Assembly (NCBI GenBank): GCA_017540175.1
Contig: JAFYBN010000034.1
Span: 16,049 to 80,048 of the forward strand
Length of the DNA stretch: 64,000 bases
Origin: Clostridia bacterium
GTDB lineage: Bacteria; Bacillota; Clostridia; Oscillospirales; CAG-272
Direction of reading: 5' to 3'
Of the stretch, positions 25,264 through 33,263 are shown piece by piece (the first letter of the stretch is position 1; each line of letters begins with the position of its first letter). Below the pieces are notes generated by a model. That model was not told the DNA's origin. It did no database searches and worked only from the letters and a program-made list of their open reading frames with translations. The position numbers were made by a program, and so were the translations under genes.

Positions 25264-27156
25264 ATGATCAAGATTTGCTGCTGCATCCCCGGCGGTTCTC
25301 TCATGCCCGAGGGCGAACAGACCGTGCCTGAGTCCCCTGCCGAACAAATTGTATCGAAATGCCGGTACCTGCTTGAGCTCGGCTACGACGCGACGGAGTG
25401 CACGGGCGGCATGCTCTCTGCGCTCGGCGCACAAGAGCTGGACGAACTTGTGCGCGAAAACGAAAAAAGCTCCCTCGGCCTTGTCGCGGTGAACAGCCTC
25501 TTTCCCGGGGACTGGAAGCTCGCCGACCCCGACGCGGACCATACGCCCTATCTCGAACGCTTCCGGAAGATCTGCTCCGCGATGGAGCGGCTCGGCGTCC
25601 CCTACGCCGTTTTCGGCAGCGGCGGCGCGCGGCGCATCCTCGACAAGCCGGGCAGCCTCGAGGCGCTGAGATCCTTCCTGACCGACGCCGCCGACATCGC
25701 CCGGGCGCACGGCGTGACGATTTTGATCGAGCCGCTCAGAAGACAGGAAACCAATGTCTTCGTCACCGTGCCGGAGAGCGGGGATTTCGTGCGCGAGGTC
25801 GGGCATCCGAACCTCCGCCTTCTCTGCGACGCCTTCCACATGGCGACCGAAGAGACCCCGCCGCTCGCCGCGGCGCGGTATCTCGATCTCGTCGATCACT
25901 GCCACGTCGCCGAAGCGCCGAACCGGACGCCCCCGGGCTCCGACGGCGGCACCGGCTATCTCCGCGCGTTCGCGTCCGAGCTTCTGACCGGCGGGTATGA
26001 CGGCGCGGTCTCGGCCGAATGCGGCTTCAAAAACTTCCGCGAGGACGCGAAAAGCATTCTCGCGTACCTGAAAAAGATCCTTGTCAAAGCGGACACCGTA
26101 TCCGTCGTCCCCGTCCGCGATCTGATCGAGGAACCCGTTTTCCTCATGCCGGAAACGGGCGTCGTTCCGGCGACCATCACCTCGGCGGCCGCGCCGGACG
26201 GGACCCTGTTCCCTGCGGCGGAGAAGGACGGCGGCGCGCTCGTCGTGCTGACGGCGAAAAAGGGAGAAAAGCTCACCCTCACGCTCGGCATGAAAAACGC
26301 GGGCAACGCCCCGCGGCTCTCCTCCCGCTCGGACGGCGGCCAGGACGTGACAATCGGCGGGGAGCCCTTCGGCTCGTACCGGTGCGATGAGACGCTTCCG
26401 AAGCCCTTTTTCGGCCCCGTGACGGATGGCGCGGGGAACGTCTTCACGCGCCCCGATCTGCATCACCGTGAACATCCGCACCAGCGCTCCGTTTTCGTCG
26501 CCGTCGGGGACGTGAACGGCGTCGATTGCTGGAACGAGACGCCCGGCCACGGATTTGTGAAAAGCGAAGGCGTCCGGGACGCGCAGGTCACCGCTTCGTT
26601 TGCCTCGTTCCGCGTGAAGAACCTCTGGACGGACGGTGAGGGCAACCCCCTGCTCACCGAATCAACCCGCTATACCGTCTACGCGCAGTCCGACGCGTGC
26701 CGCGCCCTCGATCTCGAAATCACGTTCCGCGCGGATCACGGCGACGTCACGTTCGGCAGAACGAAGGAAGCGGGTCCCCTCGGCATCCGCCTGCGTGACG
26801 AACTGAGAGCCGACATCGGCGCGGGCAGGCTTGCGAATTCGTGGGGCGGCGAAGGCGAGGACGAATGCTGGGGCCGCTCGGCGGAGTGGTGCGATTATTA
26901 CGGCGAGCCGGACGGGATCGGTCCGATGGGCGTGACCGTTTTCGACAGCGAGAAAAACGAGCGGCACCCGACCGCGTGGCACATCCGCTCCTACGGGCTG
27001 TTCGCGGCGAACAACCTCTATTTCAAGGGCGGGCTGACGATCCCCGCGGGGCAGAGCCTGACCTACCGCTTCCGCATCCTGTTCCGCCGCCGGCCCATGA
27101 CGCGGGAAGAGATCGCGGACCGATACGTCGTTTATACGCTCCGCCCGCTCGCGTAA
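25264..27156 (+). CDS. Fusion of a sugar isomerase/epimerase TIM barrel with a DUF6807 (PmoA-like) domain
   Basis: A 630-residue two-domain protein. Residues 1-275 form a xylose-isomerase-like TIM barrel (LELGYDATECTGG, GVTILIEPLRRQETN, LRLLCDAFHMATE, VDHCHVAEAPNR, GAVSAECGFK), whose Glu, Asp and His residues would hold a metal. Residues from about 300 to the end resemble the DUF6807 family: FGPVTDGAGNVFTRP, then LHHREHPHQRSVFVAVGDVN near residue 400 and the WNE that follows. DUF6807 proteins occur in sugar-catabolic clusters. The fusion suggests that one protein performs two steps on the same sugar. Reaction unknown. Confidence 0.75.
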   Translation: MIKICCCIPGGSLMPEGEQTVPESPAEQIVSKCRYLLELGYDATECTGGMLSALGAQELDELVRENEKSSLGLVAVNSLFPGDWKLADPDADHTPYLERFRKICSAMERLGVPYAVFGSGGARRILDKPGSLEALRSFLTDAADIARAHGVTILIEPLRRQETNVFVTVPESGDFVREVGHPNLRLLCDAFHMATEETPPLAAARYLDLVDHCHVAEAPNRTPPGSDGGTGYLRAFASELLTGGYDGAVSAECGFKNFREDAKSILAYLKKILVKADTVSVVPVRDLIEEPVFLMPETGVVPATITSAAAPDGTLFPAAEKDGGALVVLTAKKGEKLTLTLGMKNAGNAPRLSSRSDGGQDVTIGGEPFGSYRCDETLPKPFFGPVTDGAGNVFTRPDLHHREHPHQRSVFVAVGDVNGVDCWNETPGHGFVKSEGVRDAQVTASFASFRVKNLWTDGEGNPLLTESTRYTVYAQSDACRALDLEITFRADHGDVTFGRTKEAGPLGIRLRDELRADIGAGRLANSWGGEGEDECWGRSAEWCDYYGEPDGIGPMGVTVFDSEKNERHPTAWHIRSYGLFAANNLYFKGGLTIPAGQSLTYRFRILFRRRPMTREEIADRYVVYTLRPLA

Positions 27157-27172
27157 ACGCACCGTGAAGCCC

Positions 27173-27646
27173 ATGAAAAAGAAAATCATTACGCTCGCCG
27201 CGCTGTGGCTCGCCATCGCCGCGGTCTGGATCGGCGGGTTCGCGTGGCAGGCGCATCTGCTTCGGGCGGGGGAAAGCGATCCCTCCGCAGAGGGGGCGGC
27301 ACAGCGCGCCGCCTCGAGCGCCGATCCCGCGGAGCCGGTCATTTATACCGTCCCGGAAAACGAAACGAAAACCGACGGCGGCGGGGCCGATCAGTCGTCA
27401 GCAGCGCCCGCAGCGTCCGCAGTGCCCGCGGCATCCGCGGAAGAGGTGCCGGAGGGGACCGACGGGGATCGCCCGGGCGAGGCGGAGGCCGGCACGGTTT
27501 ATGTCGTGAACAGCAAAACCAAAAAGATCCACCTCCCCGACTGCTCCTCCGTCAAGGATATCAAGGCGGAGAACCGCACGGAAACGTCCGATCCCGACGC
27601 CCTGATCGCCGAGGGATACGCGTGGTGCAAGCGGTGCCACGGATAA
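27173..27646 (+). CDS. Membrane-anchored protein with Ada-like zinc-binding C-terminus
   Basis: A 157-residue protein. An N-terminal transmembrane anchor (IITLAALWLAIAAVWIGGF) is followed by an Ala/Ser/Glu-rich linker to about residue 110 and a compact C-terminal domain, TVYVVNSKTKKIHLPDCSSV, ending in GYAWCKRCHG. The spacing of one Cys followed by a CxxC about 45 residues later, with a preceding HLPDC, resembles the Ada-type metal-binding domain seen in secreted thermonuclease-like or ComEC-associated proteins. Function unknown. A GTG at 27164 is an alternative start. Confidence 0.6.
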   Translation: MKKKIITLAALWLAIAAVWIGGFAWQAHLLRAGESDPSAEGAAQRAASSADPAEPVIYTVPENETKTDGGGADQSSAAPAASAVPAASAEEVPEGTDGDRPGEAEAGTVYVVNSKTKKIHLPDCSSVKDIKAENRTETSDPDALIAEGYAWCKRCHG

Positions 27647-27701
27647 CGTGTTTCGCATATTCGGCGCCTCCCCCGCATACGCTCCCCCGGGAGGTGGCGC
27701 C

Positions 27702-27965
27702 ATGACCTACAATGAACTCAGAGAAAAGGACGTGATCGACGTCTGCTCCGGCAAGCGGCTGGGCACGGTCGACGATCTGAGCTTCGATACGGACTGCGGG
27801 CGGATCACCGGGATCACGGTCTGCCCGCATCTCTTTGCCCTGTCGAAGAAATCCTCTGTCCGCGTCCCCTGGCGGGACATCGTCTGCGTCGGGGAAGACG
27901 CGATCCTTGTGAAGACGCCGCGGGAGGACGGGAAAAAAGATGGAAGCCCGATCAATAAGTGTTAA
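27702..27965 (+). CDS. YlmC/YmxH family sporulation protein (PRC-barrel)
   Basis: An 87-residue PRC-barrel protein: MTYNELREKDVIDVCSGKRL, GTVDDLSFD, GRITGITVC and VPWRDIVCVGEDAILVK match the YlmC/YmxH family found in spore-formers. YmxH-type genes are sporulation-linked, but their molecular role is unclear. GGGAGG precedes the start. The stop lies just before an inverted repeat and the rpsB promoter. Confidence 0.88.
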   Translation: MTYNELREKDVIDVCSGKRLGTVDDLSFDTDCGRITGITVCPHLFALSKKSSVRVPWRDIVCVGEDAILVKTPREDGKKDGSPINKC

Positions 27966-27982
27966 TAAAGTGTAAATTTATC

Positions 27983-28007
27983 GCCCGCTCTTGTATTCGG
28001 AGCGGGC
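27983..28007 (+). promoter_or_regulatory. Inverted repeat over the rpsB -35
   Basis: GCCCGCTC (27983-27990) pairs with GAGCGGGC (28000-28007); the loop holds the -35 hexamer of the rpsB promoter. No T run follows, so a terminator role for ymxH is weak; an operator or supercoil-sensitive cruciform is possible. Confidence 0.5.
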
Positions 28008-28019
28008 ATGTGTTATAAT
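27991..28019 (+). promoter_or_regulatory. Sigma-A promoter of rpsB-tsf
   Basis: TTGTAT (27991-27996), 17 bases, TATAAT (28014-28019). Confidence 0.75.
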
Positions 28020-28025
28020 ATCCCT

Positions 28026-28218
28026 TGTGTGCGAAGAACACACAAAAATACACACATATCCCCGCGGCATACCGCCCGGTGCCAAATTCATGGCGGGAAA
28101 CCGTCAGATGGACGCGGCGAAAAGGCTGCCCCGCCAGGCAGGCCTTTGCAAGGCGACGCGTAAAATTCCGGCGGCGGATGAAGGGGATGTGGTGGAAAAA
28201 ACCAAAGGAGGACATTCC
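28026..28218 (+). other. Long 5' leader of rpsB
   Basis: About 190 bases lie between the promoter and the rpsB start. A small GTGTG/CACAC hairpin begins the transcript (28027-28043), and GC-rich complementary blocks follow near 28110-28150. Long rpsB leaders in other bacteria can carry autoregulatory S2-binding structures; I cannot match this one to a described class. The rpsB frame happens to be open through the whole leader. Confidence 0.4.
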
Positions 28219-28980
28219 ATGTCTATCGTTTCCATCAAACAGCTTCTCGAAGCGGGCGTCCATTTCGGCCACCACACCAGACGCTGGAACCCGAAGATGG
28301 CGGAGTACATCTTCACCGAGCGCAACGGGGTCTACATCATCGACCTCCAGAAGACCATCAAGAAGTTTGAAGAAGCCTACCGGTTCGTGAAGGACACCAC
28401 CGAAGAGGGCGGCTCCATCCTGTTCGTCGGCACGAAGAAGCAGGCCGCCGACACCATCCGCGAGGAAGCGGAGCGCTGCGGCATGTATTTCGTCAACGTG
28501 CGCTGGCTGGGCGGCATGCTCACCAACTACAAGACCATCCGCACCTCCATCGAGAGACTCCGTTCCCTCGAGAAGATGCAGGAGGACGGCACGTTCGACA
28601 TGCTTCCGAAGAAGGAAGTCGCCGCGCTGCAGAAAGAGATCTTCAACCTCGAAAAGAACCTGGGCGGCATCAAGAACATGAAGGGTCTGCCTTCCGCCGT
28701 TTATATCGTCGACCCCCGCAAGGAACACAACGCCGTTCTCGAGTGCAAGAAGCTCGGCATTCCGGTCGTCGCCATCGTTGACACGAACTGCGACCCCGAC
28801 GACGCCGACTACATCATCCCCGGCAACGACGACGCGATCCGCGGCATCCGCCTCATCACCTCCATCATCGCCGACGCGGTCCTCGAGGGCAAGCAGGGCG
28901 AGCAGCTGAACGAGGCTGAGCCCGAAATCACCGCCGCCGAAGAAGCGCAGGACGCCGAAGATGCGAGAAACGCGAAATAA
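28219..28980 (+). CDS. rpsB: 30S ribosomal protein S2
   Basis: A 253-residue S2 protein: [20 protein letters not shown] and [20 protein letters not shown] are the conserved N-terminal signatures, and [20 protein letters not shown] with IRGIRLI the C-terminal one. An acidic tail ([16 protein letters not shown]) follows. The ATG at 28219 has AAAGGAGG upstream at ideal spacing. First gene of the translation-factor cluster, followed by tsf after 56 bases. Confidence 0.98.
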   Translation: MSIVSIKQLLEAGVHFGHHTRRWNPKMAEYIFTERNGVYIIDLQKTIKKFEEAYRFVKDTTEEGGSILFVGTKKQAADTIREEAERCGMYFVNVRWLGGMLTNYKTIRTSIERLRSLEKMQEDGTFDMLPKKEVAALQKEIFNLEKNLGGIKNMKGLPSAVYIVDPRKEHNAVLECKKLGIPVVAIVDTNCDPDDADYIIPGNDDAIRGIRLITSIIADAVLEGKQGEQLNEAEPEITAAEEAQDAEDARNAK

Positions 28981-29036
28981 TCGGTCTCGGGAATAAGCTG
29001 ATTCAAGAAAAAGAATAAGGAAAGAGGAGTATAAAA

Positions 29037-29972
29037 ATGGCTGCTATCACGGCAAAAATGGTAAACGAGCTCCGCTCCAAGACCGGCGCGGGCATGATGG
29101 ACTGCAAGAAGGCTCTCGTTGAGACCGAGGGCAATTTCGACGAGGCGATCAAGGTCCTGAGAGAAAAGGGCCTCTCCAAGGCTGACAAGAAGGCCGGCAG
29201 AATCGCCGCCGAGGGCGTTGTGGACATTCTCGTGGACGGCTGCACCGCCGCCATGATCGAAGTCAACGCGGAGACCGACTTCGTTGCGAAGAACGCGACG
29301 TTCAAGGAATTCGTGCGCAACATTCTGAAGGTCATCATCGCGAACAAGCCCGCCGACGTCGAAGCCCTGAAGGCGCTCCGCTACGACGAGACCTTTGAGA
29401 CCGTCGAAGCCAAGCTCAAGGATATGATCTTCACCATCGGCGAGAACATGAACATCCGCCGCTTCGTCATCGTCGACGGCATCACCTCCACCTATATCCA
29501 CGGCGGCGGCATTGCCGGCGTTATCGTGAAGTTCGACACCGACGCCGAAACCGCTCAGAAGGCCGAGTTCGCCGAATACGCGAAGAACATCTGCCTCCAG
29601 ATCGCCGCGGGCACGCCTCCGACCTACGTCACGAAGGAAGAGGTTCCGGAATCCGTGCTCGAAGAGGAGAAGGAGATCCTCGTCGCCCAGCTCAAGAACG
29701 ACGAAAAGAACGCGAACAAGCCCGACGCCATCCTGCGCAAGATCGTGGAAGGCAGAATCGGCAGCTTCTATGAGAGAGCCTGCCTGAACGAGCAGAAGTA
29801 CGTCAAGGAAGACAGCATCACGGTCGGCCAGTACACCGCGCAGACCGCGAAGGCTCTCGGCGCCGACATCAAGGTCGTCAGCTTCGTGCTCTATGAAAAG
29901 GGCGAAGGCCTCGAAAAGAGAGAGGACAATTTCGCGGAAGAAATCGCGCAGCTCACGGGCAAGGCACAGTAA
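29037..29972 (+). CDS. tsf: Elongation factor Ts
   Basis: A 311-residue EF-Ts, the nucleotide exchange factor of EF-Tu. The N-terminal UBA-like domain contains KMVNELRSKTGAGMMDCKKA and the conserved core motif is IEVNAETDFVAKN; the C-terminal dimerisation domain includes SFYERACLNEQKYVKED. GAGGAG precedes the start. Co-transcribed with rpsB as in most bacteria; a terminator follows. Confidence 0.97.
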   Translation: MAAITAKMVNELRSKTGAGMMDCKKALVETEGNFDEAIKVLREKGLSKADKKAGRIAAEGVVDILVDGCTAAMIEVNAETDFVAKNATFKEFVRNILKVIIANKPADVEALKALRYDETFETVEAKLKDMIFTIGENMNIRRFVIVDGITSTYIHGGGIAGVIVKFDTDAETAQKAEFAEYAKNICLQIAAGTPPTYVTKEEVPESVLEEEKEILVAQLKNDEKNANKPDAILRKIVEGRIGSFYERACLNEQKYVKEDSITVGQYTAQTAKALGADIKVVSFVLYEKGEGLEKREDNFAEEIAQLTGKAQ

Positions 29973-29999
29973 TCGTACCGGTTTTCACGTACACGGATC

Positions 30000-30034
30000 G
30001 CCGTATCTCCCTTCGGGTGAGGTACGGCTTTTCT
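30000..30034 (+). terminator. Intrinsic terminator after tsf
   Basis: GCCGTA (30000) pairs with TACGGC (30023-30028), with CTC/GAG pairing inside around CTTCGG, and TTTTCTT follows. Confidence 0.8.
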
Positions 30035-30082
30035 TCATCCCCGCCTTTTTCTCCAATTTTACAGAAAAATCATATTTTTCCC

Positions 30083-30111
30083 TTTACAAACCCTTCAAAA
30101 TATAGTACAAT
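30083..30111 (+). promoter_or_regulatory. Sigma-A promoter of pyrH-frr
   Basis: TTTACA (30083-30088), 17 bases, TACAAT (30106-30111), in an AT-rich stretch. Confidence 0.75.
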
Positions 30112-30149
30112 ACGTATCGGACAAAATTCAGGAGCGGAGGTGCGGCGCG

Positions 30150-30935
30150 ATGGGCGCGAATAAATACGGGAGAGTACTGCTCAAGCTGTCCGGCGAGGCG
30201 ATCGCGGAAAAGGACGAAAAGGACAACGTCGTCGGCATGTACGACGAGGCGATCATCAGCCGCATCGCGGGCGTCATCCGGACGCTGACGGAAGACGGCG
30301 TCGAAGTCGGAGTCGTCATCGGAGCCGGGAACATCTGGCGGGGCGCGAAGAACGGAAAGATCGGCGACGTGCGGCGCGCGCGCGCGGATCAGATGGGCAT
30401 GCTCGCGACGACGATGAACTGCCTCAGACTGGAAGAAGCGCTCGAGGACATCTCCCTTCCCGCGGCGGTCATGTCCCCCGTCGGCATGAGCAGCTTTACG
30501 GAGCCGTACGACTTCCGGAAAGCCGTCGAGTATATGAAAAACGGCAAGGTCGTCATCTTCGCGGCGGGGCTCGGCGTCCCCTACATCACCACGGACACGG
30601 CGGGCGTCGTGCGCGGGGCCGAGATCGGGGCGGACATCGTGCTCATGGCGAAGAACATCGACGGCATTTACGTCCGCGACCCGAGACGGAAGGACGGCAC
30701 GGTGGACAGAAGCGTCCCCCGCTACAAGGTCATTTCCTACGCGCAGAGCCTGAAGGACAACCTCAAGGCGACCGACGCCGCTGCCGCGGCCATCGCCGAA
30801 GAACAGAAGATCAACATGTACGTCTTTTCCCTCGCAGAACCGGAAAACATCCTCCGCGTCGTCCGCGGGGAAGAGATCGGCACATTCGTGACATGGGACA
30901 AGGACGCCGAGGCGGAATTCTACCCGGTCGGCTGA
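30150..30935 (+). CDS. pyrH: UMP kinase
   Basis: A 261-residue amino-acid-kinase-fold enzyme that phosphorylates UMP to UDP. YGRVLLKLSGEAIAE is the phosphate-binding N-terminus, VGVVIGAGNIWRG the glycine-rich loop, RARADQMGMLATTMNCLRLE the hexamer-interface and UMP region, and NIDGIYVRDPR the nucleotide-binding part. GCGGAGG precedes the start. frr follows after 38 bases, the usual order. Confidence 0.97.
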   Translation: MGANKYGRVLLKLSGEAIAEKDEKDNVVGMYDEAIISRIAGVIRTLTEDGVEVGVVIGAGNIWRGAKNGKIGDVRRARADQMGMLATTMNCLRLEEALEDISLPAAVMSPVGMSSFTEPYDFRKAVEYMKNGKVVIFAAGLGVPYITTDTAGVVRGAEIGADIVLMAKNIDGIYVRDPRRKDGTVDRSVPRYKVISYAQSLKDNLKATDAAAAAIAEEQKINMYVFSLAEPENILRVVRGEEIGTFVTWDKDAEAEFYPVG

Positions 30936-30973
30936 CAAACCAAGAACAAACCAGATCACAGGAGGAGATACAA

Positions 30974-31528
30974 ATGAAGCTTGAAACCAAAGAATACGAA
31001 GCGAAAATGAAGAAAAGCATCGAGATCTACAAGGAAGATCTCTCCGTCATCCGCGCCGGAAGAGCCAACACCGCCGTGATTTCCCGCGTCACGTTCGAAT
31101 ACTACGGAGCGCCCACCCCCATCACCTCCATGGCGGACGTCAAGGTCACCGATCCGAAGACCCTCGTCATCACGCCCTATGACGCCTCGACCCTGAAGAC
31201 GATCGAAAAGGCGCTGCTCGCGTCCGACGTCGGCATCACTCCCATGAACGACGGCAAGGTGATCCGCCTCGTCTTCCCCCAGCTCACCGAAGAGAGAAGA
31301 AAAGAGATCAACAAGAGCATCTCGAAGATGAGCGAGGAGGCGAAGGTCGCCATCCGCAACATCCGCCGCGACGCGAACGACAAATCGAAGACCATGAAGA
31401 AGAATTCCGAAATGACCGAGGACGAGCAGAAGCAGTCCGACAAGTCGATCCAGGAACTGACCGACAAGTATATCAAGGAAATCGAAGGCATCACCGCGGC
31501 GAAAGAAAAAGAGATCATGGAGATTTGA
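30974..31528 (+). CDS. frr: Ribosome recycling factor
   Basis: A 184-residue RRF that, with EF-G, splits the post-termination ribosome. The signature VIRAGRANTAVISRVTFEYY is at residues 24-43, followed by APTPITSMADV and the helical arm with INKSISKMSEEAKVAIRNIR. AGGAGGAG precedes the ATG at 30974, which excludes the longer upstream frame. Confidence 0.97.
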   Translation: MKLETKEYEAKMKKSIEIYKEDLSVIRAGRANTAVISRVTFEYYGAPTPITSMADVKVTDPKTLVITPYDASTLKTIEKALLASDVGITPMNDGKVIRLVFPQLTEERRKEINKSISKMSEEAKVAIRNIRRDANDKSKTMKKNSEMTEDEQKQSDKSIQELTDKYIKEIEGITAAKEKEIMEI

Positions 31529-31534
31529 CGCACC

Positions 31535-31670
31535 CCCGGTTCCCATGCTCGGCGCTTTGCGCCGCGCATCGGTTCCCCCGCGGCAAACTCTGCTGCTTGA
31601 CCGGTTTCTCAGAAAGCTGACCGAACACCTCGCCCGGCGAAAGGCGGAAACGTCCCTGCCGGGCGGTTTC
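31535..31670 (+). other. Hairpins between frr and uppS
   Basis: CGGCGC-TTT-GCGCCG (31550-31564) lies inside ATGC/GCAT arms and is flanked on both sides by CGGTTCCC. A second stem, CGCCCGGC (31631-31638) with GCCGGGCG (31658-31665), is followed by GTTTCATT and could act as a weak terminator. Confidence 0.45.
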
Positions 31671-31686
31671 ATTGCGTGAGGATCAT

Positions 31687-32436
31687 ATGGCACCACAAAA
31701 CGAAGCACTTGCCCTTCTGCCGATCGAAGAGGTCGTGCGCCGGAGCGGGCTCAGACACATCGGCTTCATCATGGACGGCAACGGCAGATGGGCGACCGCG
31801 CGGAAAATGCCCCGGGAGTCCGGGCACCGCGCCGGAGCGGAAAACTTCAAGAAGGTCGTCCGCTACTGCAAGAGAATCGGCATCCGCTGCTGCACCGTGT
31901 ACGCCTTTTCCACCGAAAACATCAAGCGACCGAAGCGCGAGGTCGAGGCGATCCTTTCCCTGCTGCTTGCCTTTATCGAAGAGGGCTTCGCGGAGGAGGA
32001 CATCGAGTTCCGCTTCATCGGCGAGCCCGGCGAGCTCAGCGCGAACATCGGACGCCGCGCGAAAAAGCTCGAGGACGCGACGCGGGGACGCCCCTGCCGC
32101 CTCAACACCGCCATCAATTACGGCGGGCGGGCGGAGATCGTCCGCGCGGTCAATTCCCTGATCGCGGAAGGAAAAGAGACGGTCACGGAAGAGGACATTT
32201 CCTCCCGTCTTTATACCGCCGACTGCCCCCCGCTCGATCTCATCGTGCGCACCGGGGCGGAGATGCGGCTTTCCAATTTCCTGCTCTGGCAGTCCGCCTA
32301 CGCGGAGCTCTATTTCACCGATCGGCTCTGGCCGGATTATTCCTCCGAGGACGTGGACGCCGCCGTGCGGGAATTCGCCTCGCGCTCGAGAAGATTCGGC
32401 GGGCTGGATCAGACCGCCAAAATACCGGAGGCATGA
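31687..32436 (+). CDS. uppS: Isoprenyl transferase (undecaprenyl diphosphate synthase)
   Basis: A 249-residue cis-prenyltransferase that builds the C55 lipid carrier of peptidoglycan and teichoic acids. HIGFIMDGNGRWA holds the catalytic Asp30; CTVYAFSTENIKRP, the C-terminal DLIVRTGAEMRLSNFLLWQS and AELYFTDRLWPDY are diagnostic. The ATG at 31687 has GAGGATC upstream. cdsA starts one base after the stop codon. Confidence 0.97.
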   Translation: MAPQNEALALLPIEEVVRRSGLRHIGFIMDGNGRWATARKMPRESGHRAGAENFKKVVRYCKRIGIRCCTVYAFSTENIKRPKREVEAILSLLLAFIEEGFAEEDIEFRFIGEPGELSANIGRRAKKLEDATRGRPCRLNTAINYGGRAEIVRAVNSLIAEGKETVTEEDISSRLYTADCPPLDLIVRTGAEMRLSNFLLWQSAYAELYFTDRLWPDYSSEDVDAAVREFASRSRRFGGLDQTAKIPEA

Positions 32437-32437
32437 C

Positions 32438-33250
32438 ATGCTGAAACGATCCGTCACCGCCGTCGTCGCGATCGCGGTCTTCATACCGATCTGTTATTTT
32501 TCGGGCCCCGTACCGATTCTCTGGCCGGCCGCTATGACGGTTTTGTCCGTCGTTGCCGCGTATGAAATGATGAAATGCGTGGGGGCGACCCATCCCGCTC
32601 TGCTCGTGCCGGGGTTTTTCGTGTCCGCGGCAGCGCCCCTGTCCGCGCATTTTCTGCCCTTCCAGCTGCTGCTGATCCTGTACGTTTTCTTCCTGATCGT
32701 CTATTTTGCCGTCGACGTTTTCTCGCGGGGAAAGATCGACTATCAGACCTCAACAGCCGCCTTTATGGGCATCTTCTATTCGTCCGCGTCGTTCGCCGCC
32801 CTCGTGCTCCTGCGGCTGCTCGGCCCGTATTTCTACCTGCTCGTTTTCATTGGTCCGTGGACGAGCGACACCTTCGCCTATCTCGTCGGACGCGCGATCG
32901 GGAAGCATAAGCTCATTCCCGAGGTCTCGCCGAAAAAGACCGTGGAAGGCGCCATCGGCGGCGTGATTTTCGCCGCGGCCGCCTTCGTCCTCTACGGCTG
33001 GATCGTCAGCCTCACGGGGGGCTCCCTCGGCTTCGGACTGCCCGTCCTCGCGCTGATGGGAGCGGTCGTCGCCGCGATCTCCCAGATCGGGGACCTTTCC
33101 ATGTCCGTCGTCAAGCGGCGCTACGGTGTGAAGGACTACGGCAATCTCTTCCCGGGACACGGCGGCGTGCTCGACCGGTTCGACAGCGTACTGCTCGCTG
33201 CGCCGGTGCTCTGGATCTTCGGCGGGCTCTTCCTGTTCGCGGCACGGTGA
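32438..33250 (+). CDS. cdsA: Phosphatidate cytidylyltransferase
   Basis: A 270-residue integral membrane enzyme that makes CDP-diacylglycerol. Eight or so hydrophobic helices are present. The family signature is intact: SPKKTVEGAIGG, then GDLSMSVVKRRYGVKDYGNL and FPGHGGVLDRFDS with the metal-binding aspartates. Lies between uppS and dxr as in most Firmicutes; GGAGGC precedes the start. Confidence 0.96.
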   Translation: MLKRSVTAVVAIAVFIPICYFSGPVPILWPAAMTVLSVVAAYEMMKCVGATHPALLVPGFFVSAAAPLSAHFLPFQLLLILYVFFLIVYFAVDVFSRGKIDYQTSTAAFMGIFYSSASFAALVLLRLLGPYFYLLVFIGPWTSDTFAYLVGRAIGKHKLIPEVSPKKTVEGAIGGVIFAAAAFVLYGWIVSLTGGSLGFGLPVLALMGAVVAAISQIGDLSMSVVKRRYGVKDYGNLFPGHGGVLDRFDSVLLAAPVLWIFGGLFLFAAR

Positions 33251-33263
33251 AGGAGGGGACAGC

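Noticed and set aside
27991-28218. N-terminally extended ribosomal protein S2
   Set aside because: The extension has no homology to S2, and AAAGGAGG stands at ideal spacing before 28219.
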